Positions 47,047 through 56,778 of a stretch of 64,000 nucleotides of DNA are shown piece by piece (the first letter of the stretch is position 1; every line of letters begins with the position of its first letter). Where the stretch lies: positions 1,364,001 to 1,428,000 of the forward strand of contig NZ_CP009451.1 in NCBI RefSeq assembly GCF_000757825.1, written 5' to 3'. Origin of the DNA: Cedecea neteri (GTDB lineage: Bacteria; Pseudomonadota; Gammaproteobacteria; Enterobacterales; Enterobacteriaceae). A program made the translations under genes and the position numbers. Below the pieces are notes generated by a model, which was not told the origin of the DNA, ran no database searches, and was given only the letters and a program-made list of their open reading frames with translations.

Positions 47047-50000
47047 TTATTTCCGCTTTTTAATAAGCATATATACCGCAGGGATAACCAGCATCGACAG
47101 CAGCGGCGCCGTCACCATTCCCCCAATCATCGGCGCGGCAATACGCCTCATCACCTCCGACCCGGTGCCATCGCCCCACATAATCGGCAGTAAACCCGCC
47201 ATGATGGTGGCCACGGTCATCACCTTTGGCCTGACGCGCAAGACCGCCCCTTCATGAATAGCACGTCGCAGCATGCCGCCATCCTTCACCTCATCGGTTT
47301 TCTGATGTTTAATAAGCGCCTGATTTAAATAAAGCACCATGATCACGCCAAATTCAGCAGCAACCCCGGCCAGGGCAATAAAGCCAACGGCACCGGCAAC
47401 GGACAGGTTATATCCCAGCAGATAAAGCAGCCATACGCCGCCAATTAATGAGAAAGGCAAAGTCCCCATAATTAATAATGCATCGGTCACTCGCGAGAAG
47501 GTGACATATAACAGTACGAATATGATTAATAAGGTAAAGGGCAACACAATTTTTAATTTCGCGGTCGCGCGTTCAAGGTATTCAAACTGCCCTGACCACG
47601 AAAGCGAAACGCCCTCAGGCAGCTTAACCTGCTCCGCAACTGCGCGCTGCATATCCTCCACGGCCGACTTCAAATCACGCCCACGAAGATCGACATAGAT
47701 CCAGTTTGAAAGGCGAGCATTTTCGCTTTTCAGCATCGGCGGCCCTTCGGTGATGGAAATATTAGCCAGTTCAGAAAGCGCCAGCTGGCTGCCGTTAGCG
47801 GTGATAACGGGTAAATCACGCAGTTTTTGCAGGTTATCACGCAGCTCACGCGGGTAACGCACGTTGATGGGGAAACGTTCACGCCCCTCAATGGTTTCAC
47901 CTATGTTCTCGCCCCCGATAACCGTGGACACCAGCGACTGCAATTCCTTCACTGAAACGCCGTAGCGCGCCGCTTTGCGACGATCGATGTCGATGTCCAC
48001 ATAGCGCCCGCCGCCCAAACGTTCGGCCAGCGCCGACGTGACGCCGGGCACCTGCTTCACCACGCGCTCAATCTGTTCCGCAACTGACTCGATGGCGGCA
48101 ATATTATTGCCGTTCACCTTTATTCCGACCGGACTTTTGATCCCGGTAGCCAGCATATCAAGGCGGTTACGAATAGGCGGCACCCACACGTTGGCAATTC
48201 CCGGCACTTTGACCACGCTGTCCAGTTCGTTCACCAGCTTGTCCATGGTCATTCCCGGCCGCCACTGGTCACGCGGCTTAAAGCGAATGGTGGTTTCAAT
48301 CATCGTCAACGGCGCAGGATCGGTGGCCGTTTCGGCGCGCCCGGCTTTGCCAAAGACGGTTTCCACTTCCGGCACGGTTTTTATCAGGCGATCGGTCTGC
48401 TGCAGCAATCGCCCTGCCTCACGCGTGGAAATACCCGGCAGCGTCGAAGGCATATACAGCAAATCCCCTTCGTCCAGCGGCGGCATAAACTCGCTCCCCA
48501 GCTTGCTTAGCGGCCAAAGCGTTGCCACCAGCAGCACCCCGGCCACCGCCAGCGTGGTTTTCGGCCTGTCGAGCACCTTTTCCAGCACGGGCTCGTAGGC
48601 CGCAATCAGCCAGCGGTTGATGGGATTGGCTTTTTCATCAGGGATCTTGCCGCGAATAAACCAGCCCATCAGCACCGGCACCAGCGTTATCCCCAGCCCT
48701 GCGGCCACCGCCATAGAATAGGTCTTGGTGAAAGCCAGCGGCGAAAACATCCTGCCCTCCTGCGCCTCAAGAGAGAACACGGGGATAAACGACAGGGTAA
48801 TGATCAGCAGGCTACAGAACAGCGCCGGCCCCACTTCGACGGCGGCCTGCTGGGATATTTGCCAGTAATCCGCACTGCGTGGCTGCTCTCCCGGATGCTC
48901 GTGTCGCCACTGCTCAAGCACCTTGTGCATATTCTCAATCATCACTATCGCCGCATCGACCATCGCGCCAATGGCAATCGCTATCCCGCCCAGCGACATA
49001 ATATTGGCGTTCACGCCCTGGTAATGCATGACGATAAACGCCCCGAGAATACCGAGCGGCAAGGTGATAATCGCCACCAGCGCGGAGCGGAAGTGAAACA
49101 GGAACAGCGAACAAATAATGGCCACCACGATAAACTCTTCCAGCAGCTTGTGGGAGAGCGTTTCTATCGCATTTTCAATCAGATGAGAGCGGTCATAAAC
49201 CGGAACAATTTCAACGCCGGCGGGCAGGCTCTTCTGCAGCTGCGTCAGCTTGTCTTTTACCGCATTGATGGTTTCAAGGGCATTTTTGCCATAGCGCATG
49301 ACGATAATGCCGCCTGCAACCTCGCCTTCCCCGTTAAACTCGGCGACGCCCCGACGGATTTCCGGCCCCAGCCTGACGGAAGCGACGTCAGAAAGCAGCA
49401 CCGGCACGCCGTCGCGGCTGACGATCACCACCTGCTTAAAATCATCCAGACTTTTGAGATAGCCGGAGGTGCGAACCATATACTCAGCCTCCCCCATCTC
49501 GAGCACCGAACCGCCCCCTTCCTGATTGGCACTTTTTACCGCATTGATGACCTGCTCATGGGTAATATTCAGCGCCTTCATGCGCTGCGGGTCGAGCACA
49601 ATCTGGTACTGACGCACCATGCCGCCCACGCTCGCCACTTCGGAAACGTTAGGCACGGTTTTCAGCTCAAATTTCAGCGTCCAGTCCTGCAGGGCTCGCA
49701 GATCGGCCAGGCTGTGTTTGCCGGTTCTGTCCACCAGCGCATACTCATACACCCAGCCTACCCCGGTAGCATCCGGCCCCAGCGAGGCTTTGGCTTCCGG
49801 CGGCAGCTGCGACTGCACCTGGCTGAGGTATTCCAGTACCCTGGATCGTGCCCAGTAAGGATCGGTCCCGTCGTCGAACAGAATGTAGACATAGGAATCA
49901 CCGAACATGGAGAACCCACGCACCGTTTTAGCGCCCGGGACGGACAGCATGGTAGTGGTCAGCGGGTACGTGACCTGATCCTCAACGATTTGCGGCGCTT

Positions 50001-50166
50001 TGCCCGGATAGCTGACCCGCACAATGACCTGCACATCGGAGAGATCCGGGAGTGCATCAAGCGGCGCACGCTGTAGCGACCACAGCCCCCACGCCGCCAT
50101 AATAATAGCGGCCAGCACCACCAGCAGGCGGTTCTTAAGCGACCAGCGGATAACGGCGGCAATCAT
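47047..50166 (-). CDS. cusA: CusA-like copper/silver RND efflux pump
   Basis: This 1039-residue heavy-metal RND transporter (E. coli CusA 1047) exports Cu(I)/Ag(I) from the periplasm or cytoplasm by proton exchange. Twelve membrane helices are arranged as in the family. The three metal-binding methionines of CusA are conserved in [19 protein letters not shown] and [12 protein letters not shown] (about 570-675). [11 protein letters not shown] and the [14 protein letters not shown] helix also match. It overlaps cusB by ATGA and is the last gene of the leftward operon. The symbol follows homology; a silA-type name would be equally defensible. Confidence 0.92.
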   Translation of the reverse strand: MIAAVIRWSLKNRLLVVLAAIIMAAWGLWSLQRAPLDALPDLSDVQVIVRVSYPGKAPQIVEDQVTYPLTTTMLSVPGAKTVRGFSMFGDSYVYILFDDGTDPYWARSRVLEYLSQVQSQLPPEAKASLGPDATGVGWVYEYALVDRTGKHSLADLRALQDWTLKFELKTVPNVSEVASVGGMVRQYQIVLDPQRMKALNITHEQVINAVKSANQEGGGSVLEMGEAEYMVRTSGYLKSLDDFKQVVIVSRDGVPVLLSDVASVRLGPEIRRGVAEFNGEGEVAGGIIVMRYGKNALETINAVKDKLTQLQKSLPAGVEIVPVYDRSHLIENAIETLSHKLLEEFIVVAIICSLFLFHFRSALVAIITLPLGILGAFIVMHYQGVNANIMSLGGIAIAIGAMVDAAIVMIENMHKVLEQWRHEHPGEQPRSADYWQISQQAAVEVGPALFCSLLIITLSFIPVFSLEAQEGRMFSPLAFTKTYSMAVAAGLGITLVPVLMGWFIRGKIPDEKANPINRWLIAAYEPVLEKVLDRPKTTLAVAGVLLVATLWPLSKLGSEFMPPLDEGDLLYMPSTLPGISTREAGRLLQQTDRLIKTVPEVETVFGKAGRAETATDPAPLTMIETTIRFKPRDQWRPGMTMDKLVNELDSVVKVPGIANVWVPPIRNRLDMLATGIKSPVGIKVNGNNIAAIESVAEQIERVVKQVPGVTSALAERLGGGRYVDIDIDRRKAARYGVSVKELQSLVSTVIGGENIGETIEGRERFPINVRYPRELRDNLQKLRDLPVITANGSQLALSELANISITEGPPMLKSENARLSNWIYVDLRGRDLKSAVEDMQRAVAEQVKLPEGVSLSWSGQFEYLERATAKLKIVLPFTLLIIFVLLYVTFSRVTDALLIMGTLPFSLIGGVWLLYLLGYNLSVAGAVGFIALAGVAAEFGVIMVLYLNQALIKHQKTDEVKDGGMLRRAIHEGAVLRVRPKVMTVATIMAGLLPIMWGDGTGSEVMRRIAAPMIGGMVTAPLLSMLVIPAVYMLIKKRK

Positions 50167-51629
50167 TTGTGCGCCTCCGCCATCGGCATCAGGTGAGTAA
50201 TCACGGCGCCCTGTTCATCATCCATCGTGAAGCTGAACATCACCGCGTCCCCCGGCTTCAGGTTAGTCGGCGATTGCAGCGCAAACGGCATCACCATCGC
50301 CCCCCAGTTCAGCGCGGGAATAGGATGATGAGAGATGGTAATGGCATCCGCGCTCACCGCTTTTACCACACCTTCTCCGTCGTAGGTTTTCACCGCTGGC
50401 TGAGCTTTGGGCTGCGCGTCCGACTCCGGCAAAGCGCTGCGCAGGCTTGCCTCTGAGTCGATAAGGAACTGGCCGGAAGTGACCACTTTCTCCCCCTCAT
50501 TCAGCCCGGAACGAATTTCCACCCAGCCTTTATCGCTGATGCCGGGCACCACGTTCACCGGGCGGAAATGGCCGCCCTCTTCGGCAACCAGCACGCGGCT
50601 TTGGCTCCCGGTTTCAATCAGCGACTCCTCCGGCACGGCCAGCACGGCGGCGCGCGGCTGCTGGTTCGCCAGACGAACGCTAAGGTACATGCCCGGCTTA
50701 AGTTTCATTTTGGGATTATCGAGGACGATACGAGCCTTCAGCGTGCGGGTGGTTGTTTCAAGGTTCGGCAGCAGCTCGCTTACCCGCCCATGGAACATCT
50801 CGCCAGGCCAGCTATCGGCGGTAGCCATAATCTCGCTCCCCGGCTGCAGGGCCTGAGCCTGCGACTGAGGGTAATCCACCACGATCCACACCGACTCGAG
50901 GCTTGCTACTTCGAACAGCGGCGCATTCGCGGTAACCTGCTGCCCCTCCCGCGCCTCAAGCTTATTCACATATCCGGCGAGCTTCGCGCGAACGGTAACG
51001 CGAGTTTGTGATTTACCGCTGCGTTCAACCTGGCGAATCACCTCTGCGGGCATAAACTGCAGCTGTAATCGTTCTCTCGCCGCCGCGGTCAAAGCGCTGT
51101 CTCCCAGCTTGCGCACGGCCAGATACTCCTGCTGCGCGGCGGTCCACTCCGGGAACCACAGCTGTGCCAGCGGCTCCCCGGCTTTCACATACTGCTGTGG
51201 CGCTTTGACATACAGCGTCTCAACAATACCGTTGGCGCTGGCCGGGATTATCTGCACGCTGCGTTCATCAAGCGTAACGGTCGCGAAAGCCGCAAACGGC
51301 ACGCTCAGCGCCCTACGTTCAACGGCTGCCGTCTTAATACCCAGGTTCTGTTGCTGGCGATTACTGACCGTCACGCCGCCGTCGCTGGCTACTTCATCTG
51401 CATAACGAGGCACCAGCGCCATATCCATAAACGGCGATTTACCAGGCTTGTCGAACCGCTGCCCCGGCACCATAGGATCGTACCAGTAAAGCACTTTACG
51501 CCCGCTCTCCTGCCGGGCCTGAGACTCTGGGTGTGGGTGAGAGATTTGCTGCTTCCCGGCGTAATAACCTGCGGCCAGCGCGGCAACAACCGCCACCGCC
51601 AGCAGGGAAAAAGTAAGTGATTTTTTCAT
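50163..51629 (-). CDS. cusB: CusB-like periplasmic adaptor with C-terminal CusF-like domain
   Basis: This 488-residue membrane-fusion protein is about 80 residues longer than E. coli CusB (407). An N-terminal signal/anchor precedes the metal-binding [20 protein letters not shown] and MDMALVP segment, which holds the three conserved Met of CusB. Barrel-sandwich, hairpin and beta-barrel domains follow. The added C-terminus (about 410-488) is a CusF-like fold: [20 protein letters not shown], then [10 protein letters not shown], with the His, Trp and Met ligands of CusF. The adaptor thus carries its own copper-delivery domain. TAATG links it to the TolC-like gene. Confidence 0.9.
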   Translation of the reverse strand: MKKSLTFSLLAVAVVAALAAGYYAGKQQISHPHPESQARQESGRKVLYWYDPMVPGQRFDKPGKSPFMDMALVPRYADEVASDGGVTVSNRQQQNLGIKTAAVERRALSVPFAAFATVTLDERSVQIIPASANGIVETLYVKAPQQYVKAGEPLAQLWFPEWTAAQQEYLAVRKLGDSALTAAARERLQLQFMPAEVIRQVERSGKSQTRVTVRAKLAGYVNKLEAREGQQVTANAPLFEVASLESVWIVVDYPQSQAQALQPGSEIMATADSWPGEMFHGRVSELLPNLETTTRTLKARIVLDNPKMKLKPGMYLSVRLANQQPRAAVLAVPEESLIETGSQSRVLVAEEGGHFRPVNVVPGISDKGWVEIRSGLNEGEKVVTSGQFLIDSEASLRSALPESDAQPKAQPAVKTYDGEGVVKAVSADAITISHHPIPALNWGAMVMPFALQSPTNLKPGDAVMFSFTMDDEQGAVITHLMPMAEAHK

Positions 51630-52882
51630 TAGTTAACATCCTGAGGCGTAAGGTAGCGAATCGCGGCCCAGTTGGTGGCAACGGCTTTTTCAGCGCTGCT
51701 GGCGGTAAGTTCGCTGTCCAGAAGATCCCGGCGGGCGGCAAGCAGTTCAGCCAGAGAAGACTGCCCAGCGCGATACTGTGACTCCAGCAGCGACAGGCGC
51801 TGGCGCTGAAGCGGCAAAGCCTGGTCCTGCTGACGCTGCCAGACGCTTTGCGCGGCCTGGTAATTCGCCACCAGCGAGTGAACCAGCGCAATACGTTCCC
51901 GGCGAGCAAGTGCTAACTGATCGTTCGCTTCCATCGCCCGTGAAACATCTGCAGAGTAGTCTTTGTCCTGCCGCTGAGGCTTAAATAGCGGAAGATCGAC
52001 GGTAAACATCACGCCCGCCATATCGTCATAACCTTCGGCGCGGCGACCGTAATAAACCTCAACGCCAACGTCAGGTTTGGCAGCCACCGCAGACTGCGCT
52101 GATTTCGCGCGAGCAACGTCAGCTTCACGAGCGGCTTCAACCACCTCCGGATGCTGCATCACGCCCTCTTCAAGCACCTCAGGTGAGGCCGGTAATCGCT
52201 GGTAGCGAGGCAGCGCGCCGTTCACGCTGTCTACGGTCTGCCCGGTCAACTGCAACAGCCGCGTTTGCGCCAGCGTGACATCACGTTCGGCAAGCGTGAC
52301 CTTGTCCTGCATGGTGAGCAGCGTCATGCGGATATCCACCACGCCGGAGGCAGGCGAACTGCCGCTGGCAACGGTGGCTTTCTGGACGCTAACCTGCCGC
52401 TCGGTTTCGTTGACCAGCTTGCGGGCGGCAGTAAGCACTCGCTCAGACAGGGCGAGATCCAGCCACGCCTGCGCGGTATCACGCTGAAGGTTGGCGCGAA
52501 TAACTTCGGCTTTTGCCTGGCTGCTGGCCGACTGCGCCAGAATGGTGTCCGCCTTGCGGTCGCGTTTTTCCTCGCTGACGTAATCCTGCATGATGCCGAT
52601 GCGCTGCATCGTCATTCCGTCCCGGCTAAAGCGGTGATTATTGCTGCCCTGCACCGGCACGTTTTCAATACCAAACTTCAGCTTAGGGTCAGGCAACTGT
52701 CGGGCAGAGTCGGCCATCGCGTTTAGCGCGTCGCTCTGGTTACGGTTGGCGGACAGCGCCGCAGAATAGTGTTCGGCGGCCAGCAGAGTCTGTTGCAGGC
52801 TGAACTCTGCCGCCTGAGCGGCAGAGACAGACGCAGTCAACAGCACCCCGCCGAGCCAGAGGCTCAGGGTGTGTCGTTTCAT
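51629..52882 (-). CDS. TolC-family outer-membrane channel of the copper efflux operon
   Basis: This 417-residue outer-membrane efflux protein has a cleavable signal peptide (MKRHTLSLWLGGVLLTASV, cleavage near AQAAEF) rather than the lipobox of E. coli CusC. Long helical repeats such as AEVIRANLQRDTAQAWLDLA fit the TolC tunnel. It is shorter than CusC (about 457) and nearer in layout to CzcC-like proteins. By position it forms the tripartite pump with CusB and CusA. I avoid the name cusC because the sequence type differs. Confidence 0.88.
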   Translation of the reverse strand: MKRHTLSLWLGGVLLTASVSAAQAAEFSLQQTLLAAEHYSAALSANRNQSDALNAMADSARQLPDPKLKFGIENVPVQGSNNHRFSRDGMTMQRIGIMQDYVSEEKRDRKADTILAQSASSQAKAEVIRANLQRDTAQAWLDLALSERVLTAARKLVNETERQVSVQKATVASGSSPASGVVDIRMTLLTMQDKVTLAERDVTLAQTRLLQLTGQTVDSVNGALPRYQRLPASPEVLEEGVMQHPEVVEAAREADVARAKSAQSAVAAKPDVGVEVYYGRRAEGYDDMAGVMFTVDLPLFKPQRQDKDYSADVSRAMEANDQLALARRERIALVHSLVANYQAAQSVWQRQQDQALPLQRQRLSLLESQYRAGQSSLAELLAARRDLLDSELTASSAEKAVATNWAAIRYLTPQDVN

Positions 52883-52893
52883 GGCAACCTCGG

Positions 52894-53271
52894 TTAGTTA
52901 AGCGGGGTTACGGAAACCAGCTGATACCCGGCTGCATGCCGGGCGAAAGAGAAAGCAATCTTCTCCCCCAAGGCTAACGCCGGCAGCGAACCGTCTTTCG
53001 GCAAAGCGAACGTCATGGTCATGGCTGGCCAGCCAAGCCCGGCGACGGGGTGATGGGCAATAGAGACCGTATCGGCGGTGATTTTCTTCACTACGCCCTC
53101 GGTTTTGTAGACCTGAGCAGAAGGGACGGCATCAGAAGACATCGACATGCCTGGCATATCGGACATCCCCTTCATGGAGGACATATCGTGAGAAGTTTCA
53201 GCGGAAAAAACAGGGAAAGCGGCAACAACAAGCAGCGCACAGGCCGCAGCAGAACGAATAGCGTTAAACAT
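52894..53271 (-). CDS. cusF: CusF-like periplasmic copper/silver chaperone
   Basis: This 125-residue periplasmic protein has a signal peptide (cleavage near VFSAET). A Met/His-rich stretch, HDMSSMKGMSDMPGMSMS (about 28-45), could bind extra Cu(I). The CusF fold follows, with ligands in SIAHHPVAGLGWPAMTMTFA: His, the cation-pi Trp and two Met. It would shuttle Cu(I)/Ag(I) to CusB. It is second in the operon, 11 bases before the TolC-like gene. A second copy of this domain is fused to CusB. Confidence 0.9.
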   Translation of the reverse strand: MFNAIRSAAACALLVVAAFPVFSAETSHDMSSMKGMSDMPGMSMSSDAVPSAQVYKTEGVVKKITADTVSIAHHPVAGLGWPAMTMTFALPKDGSLPALALGEKIAFSFARHAAGYQLVSVTPLN

Positions 53272-53338
53272 AATTTATCTCCAAAAACACGGTCAAAGGG
53301 AAACAGGGCTAAGCCCCAAAGCATTGACGGTGCTGGAG

Positions 53339-53752
53339 TTATTCTCTAAAACGGCAAAAACGAATGGTTGCCGGGGGTCCTGTTGCTGGAGGTGTAGCGT
53401 AAGGCGTGGATTCAACGGCCGTTGAGCACTGAGGCGCAATTAGCGCGAGCGAGTCGGTAACCGGTAAAGCCACCGGGGAACTGTGCCCGTTGTCTTTTTG
53501 CATCGCATCAGGCACACAGTGCTTTTCGCACAGCGGATTGCTGAGTTTCGCCTGCATCGCCTTATCAGGCATCTGCATCGAACCTTCATGTTGGGCTACC
53601 ATTGGGCCAGCGGTCATATCCACCGGGCAATCGTAAGAGGCTATCGCCACCTGACTGTTGACAAAAAACCAGCCCAACGCCAACAGCAGCATCAAAAGAT
53701 GCTTTCTGATAAAGCGCCAGCGGCCTGTCGACCAGAGGGAGGTGTGCAGCAT
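53339..53752 (-). CDS. Small Cys/Met/His-containing exported protein of the copper operon
   Basis: This 137-residue protein is first in the operon. A hydrophobic segment (HLLMLLLALGWFFVNSQVAIA, about 19-39) is a signal peptide or anchor. The remainder has Met- and Cys-containing motifs (MVAQHEGSMQMPDKAM, NPLCEKHCVPDAM) that suggest metal binding, and a C-terminal Pro/Thr-rich tail. I recognise no named family. A GGGG ribosome site lies five bases before the ATG. By position a role in periplasmic copper or silver handling is likely but unproven. Confidence 0.75.
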   Translation of the reverse strand: MLHTSLWSTGRWRFIRKHLLMLLLALGWFFVNSQVAIASYDCPVDMTAGPMVAQHEGSMQMPDKAMQAKLSNPLCEKHCVPDAMQKDNGHSSPVALPVTDSLALIAPQCSTAVESTPYATPPATGPPATIRFCRFRE

Positions 53753-53779
53753 AATAACCCCGACATGAAAGTGACCGGC

Positions 53780-53808
53780 AGTATAAGCAGCAGTACATCG
53801 CGTTTTAA
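53780..53808 (-). promoter_or_regulatory. Candidate promoter of the copper efflux operon
   Basis: On the minus strand TTAAAA (53808-53803), a 17-base spacer and TATACT (53785-53780) lie 28 bases before the first ORF. The spacer is not the 19 bases typical of CueR-activated promoters. No CusR box was recognised and no regulator gene lies nearby. Confidence 0.4.
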
Positions 53809-54159
53809 AGCGTTTTTTAAATGCTTTACGAAAAACCCCATCGCTAACAAATCAGCAAAATAATTATCACTTCCGCGCAACGAATTGCCGGTTTTACCCA
53901 CAATTTTCGTGCAACTTTTATTCTCTCTTTTTCATCATCACCTTCAATAAACGTAATGCAGCCTGCAAAACCTTTATCTAAAGTTGATCCGTTGCAATCA
54001 AAATTGATGTTCATCAGAAACTCTAAACGGGTTCTGAGGCAAATTCTTAGCCCTTTACAGTCGGCTGTAAAAAAACACTTTTTAATTTTCTGAAAGAAAA
54101 CCTTTTTTAGCGGCAAGCGTAAGGACGCCGAAGAGCGCCTTAACGCACCTGGGGATATC
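53809..54159. other. A/T-rich region between the copper operon and dcuC
   Basis: About 350 bases between divergent units with a base composition richer in A/T than its neighbours. It contains an FNR box and the dcuC leader. A 56-codon minus-strand ORF (53844-54014) lacks a ribosome site and is not called. Confidence 0.6.
54004..54017 (+). promoter_or_regulatory. FNR box upstream of dcuC
   Basis: TTGAT-GTTC-ATCAG matches the FNR consensus TTGAT-N4-ATCAA at nine of ten specified bases. A class II arrangement would put the start near 54052, with AAATTC near 54041-54046 as -10. dcuC is FNR-activated in E. coli. Confidence 0.75.
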
Positions 54160-55536
54160 ATGCTTACAATTCTGGAACTGATTATTGGAGTGGTGGTGAT
54201 TGTGGGCGTCGCCCGCTACATCATCAAAGGCTACTCGGCCACCGGCGTACTGTTTGTCGGCGGCTTATTGCTGCTTATCGCCAGCGCGCTGATGGGGCAT
54301 AAAGTGTTGCCAGCCAGCGCAGAAGGCACCGGCTACACCGCTACGGACATTTTTGAATACGTCAAAATCCTGCTGATGAGCCGCGGCGGTGACCTCGGCA
54401 TGATGATCATGATGCTCTGCGGTTTTGCCGCCTACATGACCCACATCGGCGCCAACGATGTGGTGGTCAAGCTGGCGTCTAAGCCCCTGAAGTTCATCAA
54501 CTCGCCTTATTTACTGATGATTGCCGCCTACTTCGTCGCCTGCCTGATGTCGCTGGCGGTCTCATCCGCAACCGGCCTTGGCGTACTGTTAATGGCAACG
54601 CTGTTCCCGGTCATGGTCAACGTCGGCATCAGCCGCGGCGCTGCGGCGGCTATATGTGCCTCTCCGGCGGCCATTATTCTGGCCCCGACCTCCGGCGATG
54701 TCGTGCTGGCGGCGCAGGCTTCTGAAATGTCGCTGGTCGATTTCGCGTTTAAAACAACGATTCCTATCTCCATTGCGGCCATCATCAGCATGGCGATTGC
54801 GCACTTCTTCTGGCAGCGCTATCTCGATAAAAAAGAGCACATCACCCACGAAATGCTGGACGTGACTGAAATTCAGACCACCGCGCCCTCTTTCTACGCC
54901 CTGCTGCCGTTTACGCCGATCATCGGCGTGCTGATTTTCGACGGCAAATGGGGCCCGCAGCTGCATATCATTACCATCCTGGTGATTTGTATTCTGATTG
55001 CCGCCCTGATTGAGTTTTTCCGCAGCTTCAATACCCAGCACGTCTTCTCCGGTATGGAAGTGTGCTACCGCGGCATGGCGGATGCTTTCGCCAACGTGGT
55101 GATGCTGTTGGTTGCCGCCGGCGTATTTGCCCAGGGGCTGAGCACCATCGGCTTTATTCAAAGCCTGATCTCAATTGCCACCTCGTTTGGCTCGGCGAGT
55201 ATTATTTTGATGCTGGTGCTGGTCGTGCTGACCATGCTGGCGGCCATGACCACCGGCTCCGGTAACGCACCGTTCTACGCCTTCGTTGAAATGATCCCGA
55301 AACTGGCCCACTCTTCCGGCATTAATCCGGCTTACCTGACCATTCCGATGCTGCAGGCCTCCAACCTTGGGCGCACGATTTCCCCGGTGTCCGGCGTCGT
55401 GGTTGCCGTCGCAGGGATGGCAAAAATCTCACCTTTTGAGGTGGTAAAACGCACATCTGTTCCGGTTGCCGTCGGCCTCATCGTGGTGATTATCGCCACG
55501 GAGATTCTGGTTCCTGCTGCGGCGATCGTTCACTAA
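54160..55536 (+). CDS. dcuC: Anaerobic C4-dicarboxylate transporter DcuC
   Basis: This 458-residue inner-membrane carrier (E. coli 461) exports succinate during fermentation and exchanges C4-dicarboxylates anaerobically. About 12 membrane helices are apparent. The conserved segments SATGLGVLLMATLFPVMVNV and TTGSGNAPFYAFVEMIPKLA are present. An FNR box upstream fits anaerobic induction. In E. coli dcuC follows pagP directly; here the copper operon separates them. Confidence 0.96.
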   Translation: MLTILELIIGVVVIVGVARYIIKGYSATGVLFVGGLLLLIASALMGHKVLPASAEGTGYTATDIFEYVKILLMSRGGDLGMMIMMLCGFAAYMTHIGANDVVVKLASKPLKFINSPYLLMIAAYFVACLMSLAVSSATGLGVLLMATLFPVMVNVGISRGAAAAICASPAAIILAPTSGDVVLAAQASEMSLVDFAFKTTIPISIAAIISMAIAHFFWQRYLDKKEHITHEMLDVTEIQTTAPSFYALLPFTPIIGVLIFDGKWGPQLHIITILVICILIAALIEFFRSFNTQHVFSGMEVCYRGMADAFANVVMLLVAAGVFAQGLSTIGFIQSLISIATSFGSASIILMLVLVVLTMLAAMTTGSGNAPFYAFVEMIPKLAHSSGINPAYLTIPMLQASNLGRTISPVSGVVVAVAGMAKISPFEVVKRTSVPVAVGLIVVIIATEILVPAAAIVH

Positions 55537-55556
55537 AAGACTCTCGCCTTCGCTAA

Positions 55557-55583
55557 AAGCGCCTGCGTAAGGCGCTTTTTTTA
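55557..55583 (+). terminator. dcuC terminator
   Basis: AAGCGCCT and AGGCGCTT pair around GCGTA, followed by TTTTT. Confidence 0.9.
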
Positions 55584-55626
55584 TGCCTATAATAAGCCCG
55601 CCTCCAGGACAGATAAGAGAATAACG

Positions 55627-56430
55627 ATGAATTTCACCCCGCGTCATTTACTGCTTTGCGCCCCGCTTTTCCTCAGCCCGCTCGCTTTCGCCGACTCGCT
55701 GCAGCCCAGCCAGTACGGGGATTTTAACCGTTACGTGCTGGCGCTTTCCTGGCAAACCGGCTTCTGCCAGAGCATGCACGATCGCAACCGCAACGAGCCC
55801 GCCGAGTGTAAAGCTCAGCAGGAACAGGCGGATAAAAGCGCATACCTTACCGTTCATGGCCTGTGGCCAGGGTTACCCAAGTCCATCGCCTCGCGCGGCG
55901 TGGATGAAAAACGCTGGATGCGTTACGGCTGTGCGACTCGCCCCATCCCGAATATGGCCGAAGCCAGAGCCTCAAACAAATGCGCTGCGCCGGATACCGG
56001 GCTTTCCGTTGAAATGGCGTCAAAACTGGCGGGTGTGATGCCCGGCGCTGGAGGCCAGTCCTGCCTTGAGCGCTACGAATACGCCAAACATGGCGTTTGC
56101 TTTGGTTTTAACCCGGACGATTACTTCGGCACGATGGTACGGCTTAACGGCGAAGTGAAGCAGAGCGAGTTTGGTAAATTTCTTGCCCAGAACTACGGCC
56201 AGGTGGTAACGCGTAAGGCGTTCAACAAAGCCGTGAAGAACACCTGGGGCAGCGACGCCGTCGAGGCCATCAAGCTAACCTGCGACGGCAATCCGGCCTT
56301 TCTCACGGAAATGCAGATCTCACTGCTGGCAGATAAGATCAACCAGCCGCTGCAAAGCGCCTCGTTTGCACCGCAAAAACATCCCGGTAACTGCGGGAAA
56401 AGCTTCCGCCTGGATGCGGTTGGCTACTGA
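55627..56430 (+). CDS. rna: Periplasmic ribonuclease I (RNase T2 family)
   Basis: This 267-residue enzyme (E. coli 268) has a signal peptide (cleavage near LAFADS). The two T2 active-site motifs are TVHGLWPG and CLERYEYAKHG, with their catalytic histidines. Paired cysteines typical of the periplasmic enzyme are present. It degrades RNA nonspecifically in the periplasm. In E. coli the cit genes lie between dcuC and rna; here the two are adjacent. Confidence 0.95.
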   Translation: MNFTPRHLLLCAPLFLSPLAFADSLQPSQYGDFNRYVLALSWQTGFCQSMHDRNRNEPAECKAQQEQADKSAYLTVHGLWPGLPKSIASRGVDEKRWMRYGCATRPIPNMAEARASNKCAAPDTGLSVEMASKLAGVMPGAGGQSCLERYEYAKHGVCFGFNPDDYFGTMVRLNGEVKQSEFGKFLAQNYGQVVTRKAFNKAVKNTWGSDAVEAIKLTCDGNPAFLTEMQISLLADKINQPLQSASFAPQKHPGNCGKSFRLDAVGY

Positions 56431-56523
56431 GCAAAGATAAATACTGAAGTCAAAAATTAATCGCATCACTATTTGTTCAGGTTTTTTGGTTATAGCCTTC
56501 AGGTATCGGAACTGGAGGTCACC

Positions 56524-56682
56524 ATGAGCAGAACAAAACGGTATTTACTGCAGTTAAAAGCGCAGTTTGAGCAGGAAGGTAAAAAGCAAAAACTGCTGGG
56601 ATGCATCTGGCTCTCGCCACAGCAGCGCTACGAGATCCTCAAAGAGCTTCTGCTGCCGATTGCAGAACACCATGTTCGTTAA
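56524..56682 (+). CDS. 52-residue basic hypothetical protein
   Basis: MSRTKRYLLQLKAQFEQEG and a C-terminal LSPQQRYEILKELLLP give a small, helical, basic protein. The ATG at 56524 follows GGAGGTCACC, a good ribosome site. A longer reading from 56473 has none. A perfect ten-base-pair hairpin follows the stop. I do not recognise the family. Position between rna and a small lipoprotein gives no functional clue. Confidence 0.6.
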   Translation: MSRTKRYLLQLKAQFEQEGKKQKLLGCIWLSPQQRYEILKELLLPIAEHHVR

Positions 56683-56689
56683 AATCACT

Positions 56690-56716
56690 CGGGCCAGCGT
56701 ATAAAACGCTGGCCCG
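56690..56716. terminator. Perfect hairpin between two small genes
   Basis: CGGGCCAGCG and CGCTGGCCCG pair around TATAAAA. No T-run, but it lies between the convergent 52- and 53-residue genes. Confidence 0.6.
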
Positions 56717-56778
56717 CTCGTTCGATAATTCGAAAATACATCTCTTCTGCTACGGAATTACCGAACTGAAAGCCTGAA

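Noticed and set aside
48859..50076. A 405-codon plus-strand ORF opposite cusA
   Set aside because: Antisense shadow of cusA. No ribosome site or domain.
53844..54014. A 56-codon minus-strand ORF between the copper operon and dcuC
   Set aside because: No ribosome site, and it overlaps the FNR box and dcuC promoter. Probably chance.
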